Assembly (NCBI GenBank): GCA_944380305.1
Contig: CALWHF010000004.1
Span: 1-42,843, forward strand
Direction of reading: 5' to 3'
From: an uncultured Christensenellaceae bacterium
Lineage (GTDB): Bacteria > Bacillota > Clostridia > Christensenellales > UBA3700
Length of the DNA stretch: 42,843 nucleotides
Below the pieces are notes generated by a model. The model did no database searches. It was given only the letters and a program-made list of their open reading frames with translations, and was not told where the DNA came from. A program made the translations under genes and the position numbers. The number at the start of each line of letters is the position of its first letter. Position 1 is the stretch's first letter. Positions 9,190 through 18,489 of the stretch are shown here, in pieces.

Positions 9190-10206
9190 ATGGCTATTGA
9201 TTACAAATCCGCAGGCGTAGACGTCGAGGCGGGATACGAAGCCGTCAGGCTGATGAAAGAATACGTCAAGACCACCTACAACGACAGCGTTCTCGGCGAT
9301 CTGGGCAGTTTCGGAGGTTTCTACGCGCTCGACGACAAAGAGGACGGCGATTGCCTCGTGGCTGGCACCGACGGCGTCGGCACCAAGCTCAAGTACGCGT
9401 TCGTTCTCGACAAGCACGACACGATAGGCATCGACGCGGTCGCCATGTGCGTCAACGACATCGTATGCCAGGGCGCAAAACCGCTTTTCTTCCTCGACTA
9501 CATCGCGCTTTCCAAGCTCGAGCCGGTCAAGGTCGCGAATATCGTCAAGGGCGTATGCGAAGGTTGCAGGCAGTCGGGTTGCGCGCTTATCGGCGGCGAA
9601 ACGGCTGAAATGCCCGGGTTCTACGCAAAAGACGAGTATGACATCGCGGGTTTTGCGGTCGGTATCGTCAAGAAGAACAAGATCATCAACGGCAAGAACA
9701 TCAAGGTCGGCGACAAGCTGATAGGTCTCGCGTCCAGCGGCGTTCACAGCAACGGATATTCTCTCGTCAGAAAGCTGTTCGGCGAGGACAAGGAGAGTCT
9801 CAACAAGTATAACGAGACCCTCGGCTGCACTCCCGCGGAGCTCGTACTCACCCCGACGAGGATATACGTCAAGACCGTGCTCTCGATAATCGAAAAATTC
9901 GAGATAAAGGGCATAGCTCATATCACGGGCGGCGGTTTCATCGAGAATATCCCGAGAATAATCCCAAAGGGCATGGGTATTTCGATCGACAGATCGTCCT
10001 ATCCGCTCCCGCGCATATTCAAGGCTCTTCAGGAGATCGCGGGTATCGACGACCGCAAGATGTGCAACACCTTCAATATGGGCATAGGTCTCGTGATGGC
10101 GGTTGATCCGTTGATCGCGGCTGACGTAGTCGAAGAGCTCGGCAAGATGGGCGAAAAGGCGTACGTCATCGGCGAAGTCACCGACAAAGAGGGCGTCGAG
10201 CTATGA
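9190..10206 (+). CDS. purM: Phosphoribosylaminoimidazole (AIR) synthetase PurM
   Basis: PurM closes the imidazole ring by converting FGAM to AIR with ATP. The product has 338 residues, the usual size. It starts [16 protein letters not shown] and carries [12 protein letters not shown] and the signature [20 protein letters not shown], followed by [24 protein letters not shown] sequence (here [19 protein letters not shown]) and [13 protein letters not shown]. An AAAGGAGT ribosome site lies just before the ATG. It is the third gene of the operon. Its TGA overlaps the purN start in an ATGA junction, which implies translational coupling. Nothing unusual was seen. Confidence 0.97.
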   Translation: MAIDYKSAGVDVEAGYEAVRLMKEYVKTTYNDSVLGDLGSFGGFYALDDKEDGDCLVAGTDGVGTKLKYAFVLDKHDTIGIDAVAMCVNDIVCQGAKPLFFLDYIALSKLEPVKVANIVKGVCEGCRQSGCALIGGETAEMPGFYAKDEYDIAGFAVGIVKKNKIINGKNIKVGDKLIGLASSGVHSNGYSLVRKLFGEDKESLNKYNETLGCTPAELVLTPTRIYVKTVLSIIEKFEIKGIAHITGGGFIENIPRIIPKGMGISIDRSSYPLPRIFKALQEIAGIDDRKMCNTFNMGIGLVMAVDPLIAADVVEELGKMGEKAYVIGEVTDKEGVEL

Positions 10207-10793
10207 AGAAAATAGCCGTATTCATTTCGGGCTCGGGCAGCGATATGCAGAGCGTGATAGACGGTTGCGAAAGCGGCTACATCGACGGCAGAGTCGTCTG
10301 CGTGGTCGCGTCCCGCGACGGCATATTCGGGCTGGAGAGAGCGAAAAAACACGGCATAGACAGCGCGGTTTTCGCGCTGAAGGATTACGACGGAGACTGC
10401 GTGAAGAGGGACGAGGCGATCCTGTCCTATCTCGCGGGATACGACGCGGATCTGATAGTGCTTGCGGGATACCTCGGGATAGTTACGCAAAAACTCGTCT
10501 CGGCGTACCGCAGGCGCATGATAAACATACATCCGTCGCTGATACCCGCGCATTGCGGCAAGGGCATGTACGGGCTGAAAGTCCATCAAAGCGTGCTCGC
10601 GAGCGGCGACAAGGTCAGCGGTGCGACCGTGCACTACGTTGACGAGGGCACCGACACGGGCGACATAATAGTCCAGCAGAGGGTAGAGGTCAGAGATGGC
10701 GACACCCCCGAGACTTTGCAGGCTCGCGTCCTCGAGACCGAGCACCAACTGTTGCCGTACGCGGTGCGTTATCTGTGCAGAAAAGACAGCTGA
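10203..10793 (+). CDS. purN: GAR transformylase PurN
   Basis: PurN transfers a formyl group from 10-formyl-tetrahydrofolate to glycinamide ribonucleotide. The 196 residues contain the N-terminal phosphate loop [17 protein letters not shown], the core [10 protein letters not shown], the catalytic stretch [12 protein letters not shown] with the Asn-x-His pair, and [20 protein letters not shown] with the conserved Asp. All key positions are therefore present. It overlaps purM by four bases (ATGA). A short hairpin covers its stop codon, and a 164-base gap follows before purH, the only sizeable gap inside the purine cluster. The gene could therefore mark the end of a sub-transcript, with partial readthrough. 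Confidence 0.95.
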   Translation: MKKIAVFISGSGSDMQSVIDGCESGYIDGRVVCVVASRDGIFGLERAKKHGIDSAVFALKDYDGDCVKRDEAILSYLAGYDADLIVLAGYLGIVTQKLVSAYRRRMINIHPSLIPAHCGKGMYGLKVHQSVLASGDKVSGATVHYVDEGTDTGDIIVQQRVEVRDGDTPETLQARVLETEHQLLPYAVRYLCRKDS

Positions 10794-10813
10794 AAACCGT
10801 CTTTTCTCTTTTT
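10780..10813 (+). terminator. Possible weak terminator overlapping the purN stop
   Basis: GAAAAGAC (10780-10787) pairs with GTCTTTTC (10799-10806) around an 11-base loop that contains the stop codon, and a T-rich tract follows. The low GC content suggests partial termination or attenuation inside the operon. Confidence 0.45.
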
Positions 10814-10894
10814 ATTTGCGCGCGGGCGAAATTTTTGCGTTGCGTGCTGACAATACGGAATCATAAAGCGCGCAGGGCGCGGAACGCGTGCGGA

Positions 10895-10912
10895 TGACGC
10901 GCGATCGCGTCA
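10895..10912 (+). other. Hairpin in the purN-purH spacer
   Basis: A perfect 7-bp GC-rich stem, TGACGCG (10895-10901) with CGCGTCA (10906-10912), has a CGAT loop and is followed by four T residues. It could be an RNA structure or a protein site. Its function is unknown. Confidence 0.4.
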
Positions 10913-10957
10913 GCTTTTGAAATATATACTTTTGAAATCAATTTATAGGAGCGTAAG

Positions 10958-12496
10958 ATGAAAAAAAGAGCGTTAATCAGTGTTTCCGACAAGACGGGAA
11001 TAGTCGAGTTTGCAAAGAGCCTTTCGGGTTACGGTTACGAGATCGTATCCACGGGCGGTACTCTCAAGGCGTTGCAGGGCGCGGGTATCGACGCTGTCGA
11101 TATAAGCTCGGTCACGGGTTTCCCCGAGTGCCTCGACGGCAGAGTCAAGACCCTTCACCCCAACGTGCACGCGGGTCTTCTCGCGATGAGAAGCAACAAA
11201 GAGCACATGGACTTTTTGCATAAGATGAACATCACCCCGATCGACATCGTCGTCGTCAACCTCTATCCGTTCAAGCAGACGATCTCTAAACCAGGAGTTC
11301 AGCTTGCGGAGGCTGTCGAGAATATAGACATCGGCGGTCCCACGATGCTGAGAAGCGCGGCGAAGAACTACCAGGACGTCGCGGTCATAGTCGATCCCGC
11401 CGATTACGCTACCGTGCTCGGCGAGCTCGCAGACGGCGGCATAACCGTCGAAACCAAGTTCCGCCTGATGTACAAGGTCTATCAGCATACCGCATACTAC
11501 GACACGCTGATCGCGAATTACCTCAGGCAGAAACAGGGCATAGAGTTCCCCGACAAGCTGACGCTCGCGTTCGACAAGGCGCAGGATATGAGATACGGCG
11601 AAAACCCGCACCAGAACGCGGTATTCTACAAAGAGCCTTTCCCCGTCGCAGGCTCGCTCGCTTGCGCGGAGCAGCTCCACGGCAAAGAGCTTTCGTACAA
11701 CAACATCAACGACACCAACGGCGCGCTCGACCTTCTGAGAGAGTTCGACGAGCCGACCGTCGTAGCCGTCAAGCACGCCAATCCGTGCGGAGTAGCGACA
11801 GCGGCTACCATAAGCGAAGCGTACAAGAAGGCGTACGACGCCGATCCGACCTCGATATTCGGCGGTATCGTCGCGGCTAACAGAGAGATAGACAAGGCTA
11901 CCGCGGAGATGATACACTCGATATTCATCGAGATCGTCGTCGCTCCGTCGTTCAGCAAAGAGGCTCTCGAGATCCTTTGCCAAAAGCCCAATATCAGACT
12001 GCTCAAGCTCGAGACTATCAACGCGCCTATCCCCGCGGGTTGCTACGATATGAAGAAAGTCCTCGGCGGCTTGCTCGTTCAGGAATACGACAAGATGGTC
12101 GTCGACATGAGCAAGGTAAAGACGGTCACAAAGAAAGAGCCTACCAAAAAGCAGATGGACGACATGGTCTTCGCGATGAAGGTCGTCAAGCACACCAAGT
12201 CGAACGCGATTGTCATCGCTAAGGACGGCGTGATCCTCGGCATAGGCTGCGGTCAGGTCAACCGCATAAGAGCTACCGAGCAGGCTATCGCTCATTCGCT
12301 CGTAGATACCAAGGGCGCGGTGCTTGCGAGCGACGCGTTCTTCCCGTTCGACGACTGCGCGAGAGCGGCGGCGAAAGCGGGTATCTGCGCGATAATGCAG
12401 CCGGGCGGCAGCATCAAGGATCAGCTCAGTATCGACGCCTGCGACGAAAACGGCGTCGCGATGGTATTCACGGGCGACAGACATTTCAAACACTGA
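10958..12496 (+). CDS. purH: Bifunctional AICAR transformylase / IMP cyclohydrolase PurH
   Basis: PurH performs the last two steps to IMP: formylation of AICAR and ring closure. The 512-residue protein is full length. The N-terminal cyclohydrolase part (about 1-200) shows [41 protein letters not shown] and VVVNLYPF. The C-terminal transformylase part shows [28 protein letters not shown] with the catalytic Lys-His, SDAFFPFDD and the terminal GDRHFKH. The start has AGGAG seven bases upstream. It lies after a 164-base spacer containing a hairpin and is followed 10 bases later by purD. No oddity is seen in the coding sequence. Confidence 0.97.
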   Translation: MKKRALISVSDKTGIVEFAKSLSGYGYEIVSTGGTLKALQGAGIDAVDISSVTGFPECLDGRVKTLHPNVHAGLLAMRSNKEHMDFLHKMNITPIDIVVVNLYPFKQTISKPGVQLAEAVENIDIGGPTMLRSAAKNYQDVAVIVDPADYATVLGELADGGITVETKFRLMYKVYQHTAYYDTLIANYLRQKQGIEFPDKLTLAFDKAQDMRYGENPHQNAVFYKEPFPVAGSLACAEQLHGKELSYNNINDTNGALDLLREFDEPTVVAVKHANPCGVATAATISEAYKKAYDADPTSIFGGIVAANREIDKATAEMIHSIFIEIVVAPSFSKEALEILCQKPNIRLLKLETINAPIPAGCYDMKKVLGGLLVQEYDKMVVDMSKVKTVTKKEPTKKQMDDMVFAMKVVKHTKSNAIVIAKDGVILGIGCGQVNRIRATEQAIAHSLVDTKGAVLASDAFFPFDDCARAAAKAGICAIMQPGGSIKDQLSIDACDENGVAMVFTGDRHFKH

Positions 12497-12506
12497 CGGA
12501 GGAAGT

Positions 12507-13766
12507 ATGAACAGCGTACTCGTTATAGGCGGAGGCGGCAGAGAACACGCGATTTGCGTCGCGCTCGCCAAAAGCCCGAAAGTAGACAAATTATATTGCC
12601 TTCCCGGCAACGCGGGCATTGCGGAGATCGCCGAATGCGCTCCCGTATCCGCGACCGACTTCGACGGCATACTCGCGTTCGTAAAGGCGCACGACGACAT
12701 AAAAATGACCGTCGTCGCTCCCGACGATCCTCTCGCGCTCGGTCTCGTAGATCTTCTCGAGAGCAACGGTTACCGCGCTTTCGGTCCGAGAAAGAACGCC
12801 GCGATCATAGAGGCGTCCAAGGCTTTCAGCAAAGCTTTGATGAAGAAATACGGCATTCCGACCGCCGCGTACGAGGAATTCGACGACGTGGACAAGGCGA
12901 AGGAATACGCTAAAAAACAGTCCTATCCGCTCGTCGTCAAGGCGGACGGTCTCGCTCTCGGCAAGGGCGTTATAATATGTCAGAACGTCGACGAGGCTAT
13001 GACCGCACTCGACGAAATGATGGTCGGCAAGAAGTTCAAGGACGCGGGCAATAAGGTCATAATCGAAGAATTCATGGTCGGCAAAGAGGTCTCCGTGCTC
13101 AGTTTCACCGACGGCAAGACGATAGTGCCGATGGTATCCTCGCAGGACCACAAGCGCGCCCACGACAACGACGAAGGACTGAATACGGGCGGCATGGGCA
13201 CTTTTTCTCCGTCCAAATCCTATACGAAAGAGCTTGAAAAGGAGACAATGGAGAATATAATCCTGCCCACGATGAACGCGATGAACGCAGAGGGCAGGAC
13301 GTTCAAAGGAGTGCTTTACTTCGGGCTTATGATGACGGATAAAGGCGTCAAGGTGGTCGAGTACAACGCGCGTTTCGGCGATCCCGAGACGCAGGTCGTG
13401 CTCCCGAGGCTCAAGACCGATCTCTACGAGATATTCGACGCTATCATAGACGAGAGACTTGCCGACGTAAATATCGAGTGGGAAGACAACGCCGCGGTAT
13501 GCGTCATAATCGCGTCGGGCGGCTATCCCGAGAGCTACAAGAAGGGCGTGCCGATCACGATAGGCAAGCTCGACGACGGCATCGTGCTGTATCATGCGGG
13601 CACCGCGTACAAGGACGGCAAACTCGTCACGAGCGGCGGCAGAGTCATAGGCGTAACCGCGACGGGCAAGGACATCGACGAGGCGCGCAAAAAGGCGTAC
13701 GCAAACGTCGACAAGGTGTCCTTCGAGGGCGCGTTCTACCGCAGAGACATCGGCATAAAGAAATAA
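12507..13766 (+). CDS. purD: Phosphoribosylamine-glycine ligase PurD
   Basis: PurD makes GAR from phosphoribosylamine, glycine and ATP. The 419-residue product has the ATP-grasp layout: VLVIGGGGREHAIC at the N-terminus, KAFSKALMKKYGIPTAAY, the ATP-binding KADGLALGKGVIIC, EEFMVGKEVSVLSFTDG, DHKRAHDNDEGLNTGGMG, and VVEYNARFGDPETQVVLPR near the metal site. The usual VGPEAPL motif reads VAPDDPLALGLVD, a small departure that keeps an acidic residue. GGAGG precedes the start, 10 bases after purH. It is followed by purL after 13 bases. Confidence 0.96.
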   Translation: MNSVLVIGGGGREHAICVALAKSPKVDKLYCLPGNAGIAEIAECAPVSATDFDGILAFVKAHDDIKMTVVAPDDPLALGLVDLLESNGYRAFGPRKNAAIIEASKAFSKALMKKYGIPTAAYEEFDDVDKAKEYAKKQSYPLVVKADGLALGKGVIICQNVDEAMTALDEMMVGKKFKDAGNKVIIEEFMVGKEVSVLSFTDGKTIVPMVSSQDHKRAHDNDEGLNTGGMGTFSPSKSYTKELEKETMENIILPTMNAMNAEGRTFKGVLYFGLMMTDKGVKVVEYNARFGDPETQVVLPRLKTDLYEIFDAIIDERLADVNIEWEDNAAVCVIIASGGYPESYKKGVPITIGKLDDGIVLYHAGTAYKDGKLVTSGGRVIGVTATGKDIDEARKKAYANVDKVSFEGAFYRRDIGIKK

Positions 13767-13779
13767 ACGTGAGGACAAA

Positions 13780-16700
13780 ATGGTAAAGAGAATTTTTGTT
13801 GAGAAAAAGCGCGGCTACGACGTCAGCGCGCAGAAGGTCAGATCGGACGTCAACAACGTGCTCGGTATAGGCGCGGAGGACGTCAGGGTATTCATTCGTT
13901 ACGACGTGGAAGGTCTCGAAAAAGAGATATTCGACGAGGCGAAAAAGACGATTTTCAGCGAACCGCCCGTAGACGACGTCTATGAAGACGAAATGCCCGC
14001 GATCGACGGATACAGCGCGTTCGTCACCGAGTATCTCCCGGGGCAGTACGACCAGAGAGCGGACAGCGCGATGCAGTGCGTTCAGCTGTTGTCCATGGGA
14101 CAGAGACCGCTGATCAAGTGTGCGACCGTCTATGCGGTAAAGGGCGTCGACGACAAGCAGCTCGCCAAGATAAAGCATTTTCTGATAAACCCCGTCGAGA
14201 GCAGAGAGGGTGACTTCTCGCTGCCCGAAACGCTCGTGCAGAAAGTGGAACAGAACCTGACCGTACCCGTCATCGACGGATTTACCGCAATGAGCGATGA
14301 AAAGGTGGCAGAATATCACGCGAGCAAGGGCTTTGCAATGAGCGTGGAGGATCTCGCTTTCGTCCGCGATTACTTCAAGGGCGAGGGCAGGAATCCGTCC
14401 GAGACAGAGCTCAAGGTCATCGACACATACTGGTCGGACCACTGCCGTCACACGACTTTCGCGACCGAGATAACGGATATAAAGCTGAAGTCCGATAACC
14501 CGCACGTCGAGGCGGCTCTCAAGGAATACGAGGCTCTTTTCAAGGATCTTTACAAGACGAGACCCGACAAGTACAGATGTCTCATGGACATCGCGACGAT
14601 CGCGGTCAAGGAGCTGAAGAGAAGAGGCAAGCTCGACAATCTCGACGTAAGCGACGAGATAAACGCCTGCTCGGTACGCGTCAACGTGGACGTGGACGGC
14701 AAGGACGAAGAATGGCTGATCATGTTCAAGAACGAGACGCACAACCACCCGACGGAGATAGAGCCGTTCGGCGGTGCGGCGACCTGTCTCGGCGGCGCGA
14801 TACGCGACCCGCTCAGCGGCAGGACGTTCGTATATCAGGCAATGCGCGTCACGGGTTGCGCAGACCCGAGAGAGCCTGTCGAAAAGACCCTCAAAGGAAA
14901 GCTCCCTCAGCGCGTCATTACCAAGACCGCAGCGGCGGGATATTCGAGCTACGGCAACCAGATAGGCCTCGCGACGGGTCAGGTCAGCGAGATGTATCAC
15001 GAGGGATACAAGGCTAAGAGACTGGAGACGGGCTACGTCATCGCGGGCGCACCTGCGGCTAACATCGTCAGAAGAAAGCCCGTCGAAGGCGATATAATCG
15101 TGCTTCTCGGCGGAGATACGGGAAGAGACGGTTGCGGCGGCGCGACGGGTTCTTCCAAAGCGCATACCGAAAAGTCGGTCGAGGTCTGCGGCGCGGAAGT
15201 GCAGAAAGGCAATCCGCCGACGGAACGCAAGATACAGAGACTTTTCCGCAATCCCGAGGTCAGCAGACTGATAGTCAAGTGCAACGACTTCGGCGCGGGC
15301 GGCGTTTCGGTCGCCATCGGCGAGCTTGCGGACAGTCTCGACATCTTCCTCGACAAAGTCCCCAAGAAATACGAGGGCTTGTCGGGCACCGAACTCGCTA
15401 TATCGGAATCTCAGGAGAGAATGGCGGTCGTCCTCGACAAGAATGACGTGGATAAATTCATCGCGGCGGCGAGAGAGGAAAACCTCGGCGCGACGGCGGT
15501 CGCGGTCGTGACCGACAACGGCAGGATGAGAATGTACTTCGCGGGCAACTGCATAGTAGATCTCAAACGCGCTTTCCTCGACACCAACGGCGTAAAACAG
15601 AGACAGGACGCGGCGATAGACGAGAAGATCGCGACCTATCTCGACAGCGCGGATCCTGCGGCAGAAAAGGCTCTTTCTACGGGAGACGTCAAGGGCGCGG
15701 TGCTCGGCGAACTCGCAAGACTCAACGTCTGCTCGCAGAAGGGACTCGGCGAGATGTTCGACAGCACGATAGGCGCGCGCACGGTGCTTATGCCGTTCGG
15801 CGGCAAGTACCAGCTCACCCCGTCGGTGGTCATGGCGGCTAAACCTCCCGTCAAGGGCAGGACGGATACCGTCACGGTCAGCGCGTATGCGTGCAATCCG
15901 CATCTGATGAGCCAGTCGCCGTTTACGGGCGCGGTATATTCGATAATAACTTCGCTGAGCAAACTTGTTGCCAGCGGCGTCAGACTCGATACCGTAAGAC
16001 TGTCATTGCAGGAATTTTTCATGAGACTCAACAAAGATCCCGAGCGTTGGGGTCAGCCGCTTTCCGCACTTCTCGGCGCGCTGTATGCGCAGCTGCACAT
16101 GAACGTCGGCGCGATAGGCGGTAAGGACAGTATGAGCGGCACTTTCGAGCATATCGACGTTCCTCCGACCCTGATAAGTTTCGCTATGGGCATATCCAAG
16201 GCGAGCAAGCTGATCTCTAATACGGTCGTCGAGGACAAGAAAGCGGATAAGATATACGTCATATCCCTGCCGCGCGACGAGTACAATATGCCCGTCTTCG
16301 ACAAGGTGACGAAACTCTACGACGCGCTTGCAGACGCGATAGAAAAAGGACTCGTCAGATCTTGCAACGTCGTCGAAGAAGGCGGCGCGGTCGCGGCGGT
16401 GCTCAAAGGATGTCTCGGCAACAAGGTCGGCGTGGATATAGAAGAACTCGAAGTCGCGGACTTCGCGCCCAAGTCGGGCGACTTTACCGTGCAGTGCGAA
16501 AACGCGGATTTCGCGGCGGAATTCGAGCCGAGGCTGTTCGCTACGCTCAACAATACGCATACCGCCAACGTCTGCGGCACGCCCGTCAAGTGCGACGAGA
16601 TGATAAAGGCGTTCCAGAGCACGCTTGAGAGCATATTCCCGACGACGGCTCCCGCGAGCGGAGAGGTGGGCAACCTCATCTGCTGTGCGAGAAAGCCCGA

Positions 16701-17520
16701 GCGCGTGCCTCTGCATATCGCAAGACCCACCGTGCTTATCCCCGCGTTTCCGGGTACGAACTGCGAGGACGACACAGCGAGAGCCTTTGAGAGAGCGGGC
16801 GCGAAAGCGGAAGTATTCGTGATAAAGAACCAGAGTGCGGCTGACATCGAAGAGAGCGTAAAGGCTCTTGTCAAGGCACTTTCCAAAGCGCAGATACTTG
16901 CGTTCCCCGGCGGTTTCAGCGGCGGCGACGAGCCTGACGGTAGCGGCAAATTCATAGCGACGACCTTCCGCAATCCCGCGATACGCGATGCGGTCATGGA
17001 ACTTCTTTATAAGAGAGACGGTCTCGCTCTCGGTATATGCAACGGCTTCCAGGCACTCGTAAAACTCGGTCTCGTACCTTACGGTGACATAAGAGAGCAG
17101 AAGGCGGAGGCTCCGACGCTGACGTTCAACAACATCTCGCGCCACGTCTCGACGATAGTCAGGGTCAGGGTCGCGACCAACAAGTCCCCGTGGCTGTCTT
17201 CGGTCAGAGTGGACGACGTGTTCAACGTGCCCGTGAGCCACGGCGAGGGCAGATTCGTCGCGTCTCCCGAGGAGCTTGAAAAGCTGATAAAGGCGGGTCA
17301 GGTCGCTACGCAGTACGTCGACAACAACAACCTCGCGACCATGGTCAGCCCGTTCAACCCCAACGGCAGTATGTACGGCATCGAGGGTATCATCTCGCCC
17401 GACGGCAGAGTGCTCGGCAAGATGGGTCACGCCGAAAGACTTGACGACAACCTGTACAAGAACGTCGAAGGCAACTACGACATGAAGCTTTTTGAAAGCG
17501 GCGTGAAGTATTTTGAGTAA
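13780..17520 (+). CDS. purL: FGAM synthase PurL, single-chain form with glutaminase domain
   Basis: This 1246-residue enzyme converts FGAR, glutamine and ATP to FGAM. It is the single-polypeptide type in which the synthetase and glutaminase are fused, instead of the three-part PurS/PurQ/PurL of Bacillus. The order is an N-terminal PurS-like region, a linker with DTYWSDHCRHTTF, the first synthetase half with MFKNETHNHPTEIEPFGGAA, the second half with GAIGGKDSMSGTFE, and a class I glutaminase domain (from about 985). The latter shows PAFPGTNCEDDTARAFERAG, FPGGFSGGDEPDGSGKF, catalytic Cys1087 in GICNGFQ, and His1154/Glu1156 in SHGEGRF. It is the last gene of the operon and is followed by a strong terminator. 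Confidence 0.97.
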   Translation: MVKRIFVEKKRGYDVSAQKVRSDVNNVLGIGAEDVRVFIRYDVEGLEKEIFDEAKKTIFSEPPVDDVYEDEMPAIDGYSAFVTEYLPGQYDQRADSAMQCVQLLSMGQRPLIKCATVYAVKGVDDKQLAKIKHFLINPVESREGDFSLPETLVQKVEQNLTVPVIDGFTAMSDEKVAEYHASKGFAMSVEDLAFVRDYFKGEGRNPSETELKVIDTYWSDHCRHTTFATEITDIKLKSDNPHVEAALKEYEALFKDLYKTRPDKYRCLMDIATIAVKELKRRGKLDNLDVSDEINACSVRVNVDVDGKDEEWLIMFKNETHNHPTEIEPFGGAATCLGGAIRDPLSGRTFVYQAMRVTGCADPREPVEKTLKGKLPQRVITKTAAAGYSSYGNQIGLATGQVSEMYHEGYKAKRLETGYVIAGAPAANIVRRKPVEGDIIVLLGGDTGRDGCGGATGSSKAHTEKSVEVCGAEVQKGNPPTERKIQRLFRNPEVSRLIVKCNDFGAGGVSVAIGELADSLDIFLDKVPKKYEGLSGTELAISESQERMAVVLDKNDVDKFIAAAREENLGATAVAVVTDNGRMRMYFAGNCIVDLKRAFLDTNGVKQRQDAAIDEKIATYLDSADPAAEKALSTGDVKGAVLGELARLNVCSQKGLGEMFDSTIGARTVLMPFGGKYQLTPSVVMAAKPPVKGRTDTVTVSAYACNPHLMSQSPFTGAVYSIITSLSKLVASGVRLDTVRLSLQEFFMRLNKDPERWGQPLSALLGALYAQLHMNVGAIGGKDSMSGTFEHIDVPPTLISFAMGISKASKLISNTVVEDKKADKIYVISLPRDEYNMPVFDKVTKLYDALADAIEKGLVRSCNVVEEGGAVAAVLKGCLGNKVGVDIEELEVADFAPKSGDFTVQCENADFAAEFEPRLFATLNNTHTANVCGTPVKCDEMIKAFQSTLESIFPTTAPASGEVGNLICCARKPERVPLHIARPTVLIPAFPGTNCEDDTARAFERAGAKAEVFVIKNQSAADIEESVKALVKALSKAQILAFPGGFSGGDEPDGSGKFIATTFRNPAIRDAVMELLYKRDGLALGICNGFQALVKLGLVPYGDIREQKAEAPTLTFNNISRHVSTIVRVRVATNKSPWLSSVRVDDVFNVPVSHGEGRFVASPEELEKLIKAGQVATQYVDNNNLATMVSPFNPNGSMYGIEGIISPDGRVLGKMGHAERLDDNLYKNVEGNYDMKLFESGVKYFE

Positions 17521-17543
17521 AAATACAAATACGAATCATGAGA

Positions 17544-17569
17544 GGAGCGCGGTTTCCGCGCTCCTTTTT
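17544..17569 (+). terminator. Intrinsic terminator of the pur operon
   Basis: A perfect 9-bp GC-rich stem (17544-17552 with 17556-17564) has a three-base loop and is followed by five T residues, 23 bases after the purL stop. Confidence 0.92.
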
Positions 17570-17584
17570 ATACAAAGTCGGGTA

Positions 17585-17613
17585 TTGAAAATATTTCGAA
17601 CATGTGATAAATT
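17585..17613 (+). promoter_or_regulatory. Candidate promoter of the broken lipoprotein gene
   Basis: TTGAAA (17585-17590), a 17-base spacer and TAAATT (17608-17613) with a TG element upstream lie directly before the lipoprotein reading frame. Confidence 0.45.
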
Positions 17614-17629
17614 TATAAATGAAAGGGTG

Positions 17630-18359
17630 GTGTTGATATTAAAACCAAGGTTACAGCTATAATTTTAGTGGTTATATTGACCGCTTCGGTATTTCTTTTT
17701 CAAGGCTGTATAATGGCTTTGATTGCCAACAGCAATAAGGGAGGGCAGAGGAAGAGACAAGACTTCTTGCGGGGTTCAGAGCGGATAAATTTTTAGATCC
17801 ATTTGTGGCAGGAGTATATGCGGATACAAAAGTATTCGATATAGACGACGTAACGCTGAAATTCTGTTATGGCGGAGAAGCTCCCGAAAAAGATTATGTT
17901 GAATGGCACATGGCTATGTACGTTTCTCAGGAAGGTTACGAAAAAGATATGCAGATTTGGGTCGAAGATTATAAAGATATCCCCGGATTTTATATGCTCG
18001 CAGAGAAAACGCCGTATGAATTCAATCACGGACCATTTGATATGACGCTGCATTATGACAGCGTTCTTTATTTTCATTATAGAGAAGAATGGACGGTGCC
18101 GAGAGAATATTTTTCAAATCCGCGCGGATATTTTATTTTTTGGATAATTCTTATAGCTTCCAATTATGCAGAAGACGGATCTATCTTGTATTGTTTGGTT
18201 CCGCAGCCGGATACAGCAAGGCGAAGGGTATATTACAGAGTAGAAGGAGATAAGGTGAAGCTGGCTGAAAACGCTTATGAACTGGAAGGCGATGCGTCTG
18301 ATTGGGCGGGTAGCGACGAAAGCAACGAAACAGGTCAGGATGAAAACGGTGAAAATTGA
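17630..18359 (+). pseudogene. Frameshifted lipoprotein gene, function unknown
   Basis: No single frame covers this gene. From about 17641 one frame reads KTKVTAIILVVILTASVF then LFQGC, a typical lipoprotein signal ending in a lipobox Cys, and runs on to a TAG at 17794. A second frame, open from 17739, reads AEEETRLLAGFRADKF then LDPFVAGVYADTK and continues to the stop at 18357. Adding one G in the GGGAGGG run near 17739-17745 joins them smoothly. The first frame has no ATG, GTG or TTG start. Adding one A in the A run at 17641-17644 would connect it to the GTG/TTG codons at 17630-17635 after the AAAGGG ribosome site. Both lesions are single-base losses in homopolymers, so sequencing error and gene decay are both possible. 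The body (about 200 residues, acidic tail) resembles no family I know. Confidence 0.7.
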
Positions 18360-18409
18360 ATCGCCAGCAGTACGATAAATCAAAAATTATACAACAAATC
18401 ACAGACAGC

Positions 18410-18435
18410 AAAAGACCGCAAATTCGCGGTCTTTT
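18410..18435 (+). terminator. Intrinsic terminator after the lipoprotein gene
   Basis: A perfect 10-bp stem (18410-18419 with 18426-18435) with loop AAATTC ends in four T residues. The matching A tract on the other side would allow use in either direction. Confidence 0.7.
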
Positions 18436-18454
18436 GAATATTCGGGGATAGCTG

Positions 18455-18483
18455 TTGAAATTTGCCCGCGCGCGTGATAGAAT
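18455..18483 (+). promoter_or_regulatory. Sigma-A promoter abutting the ygiQ start
   Basis: TTGAAA (18455-18460) and TAGAAT (18478-18483) are exactly 17 bases apart. A start of transcription six or seven bases after the -10 would fall on or next to the ATG at 18490, which implies a leaderless message. Confidence 0.6.
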
Positions 18484-18489
18484 ATAATT

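Noticed and set aside
10973..12766. 597-codon minus-strand frame opposite purH-purD
   Set aside because: Shadow of purH and purD; composition is not protein-like and it overlaps two genes of certain identity.
13645..15903. 752-codon minus-strand frame opposite purL
   Set aside because: Shadow of the purL codon bias; Arg- and Leu-rich without domain motifs or a ribosome site.
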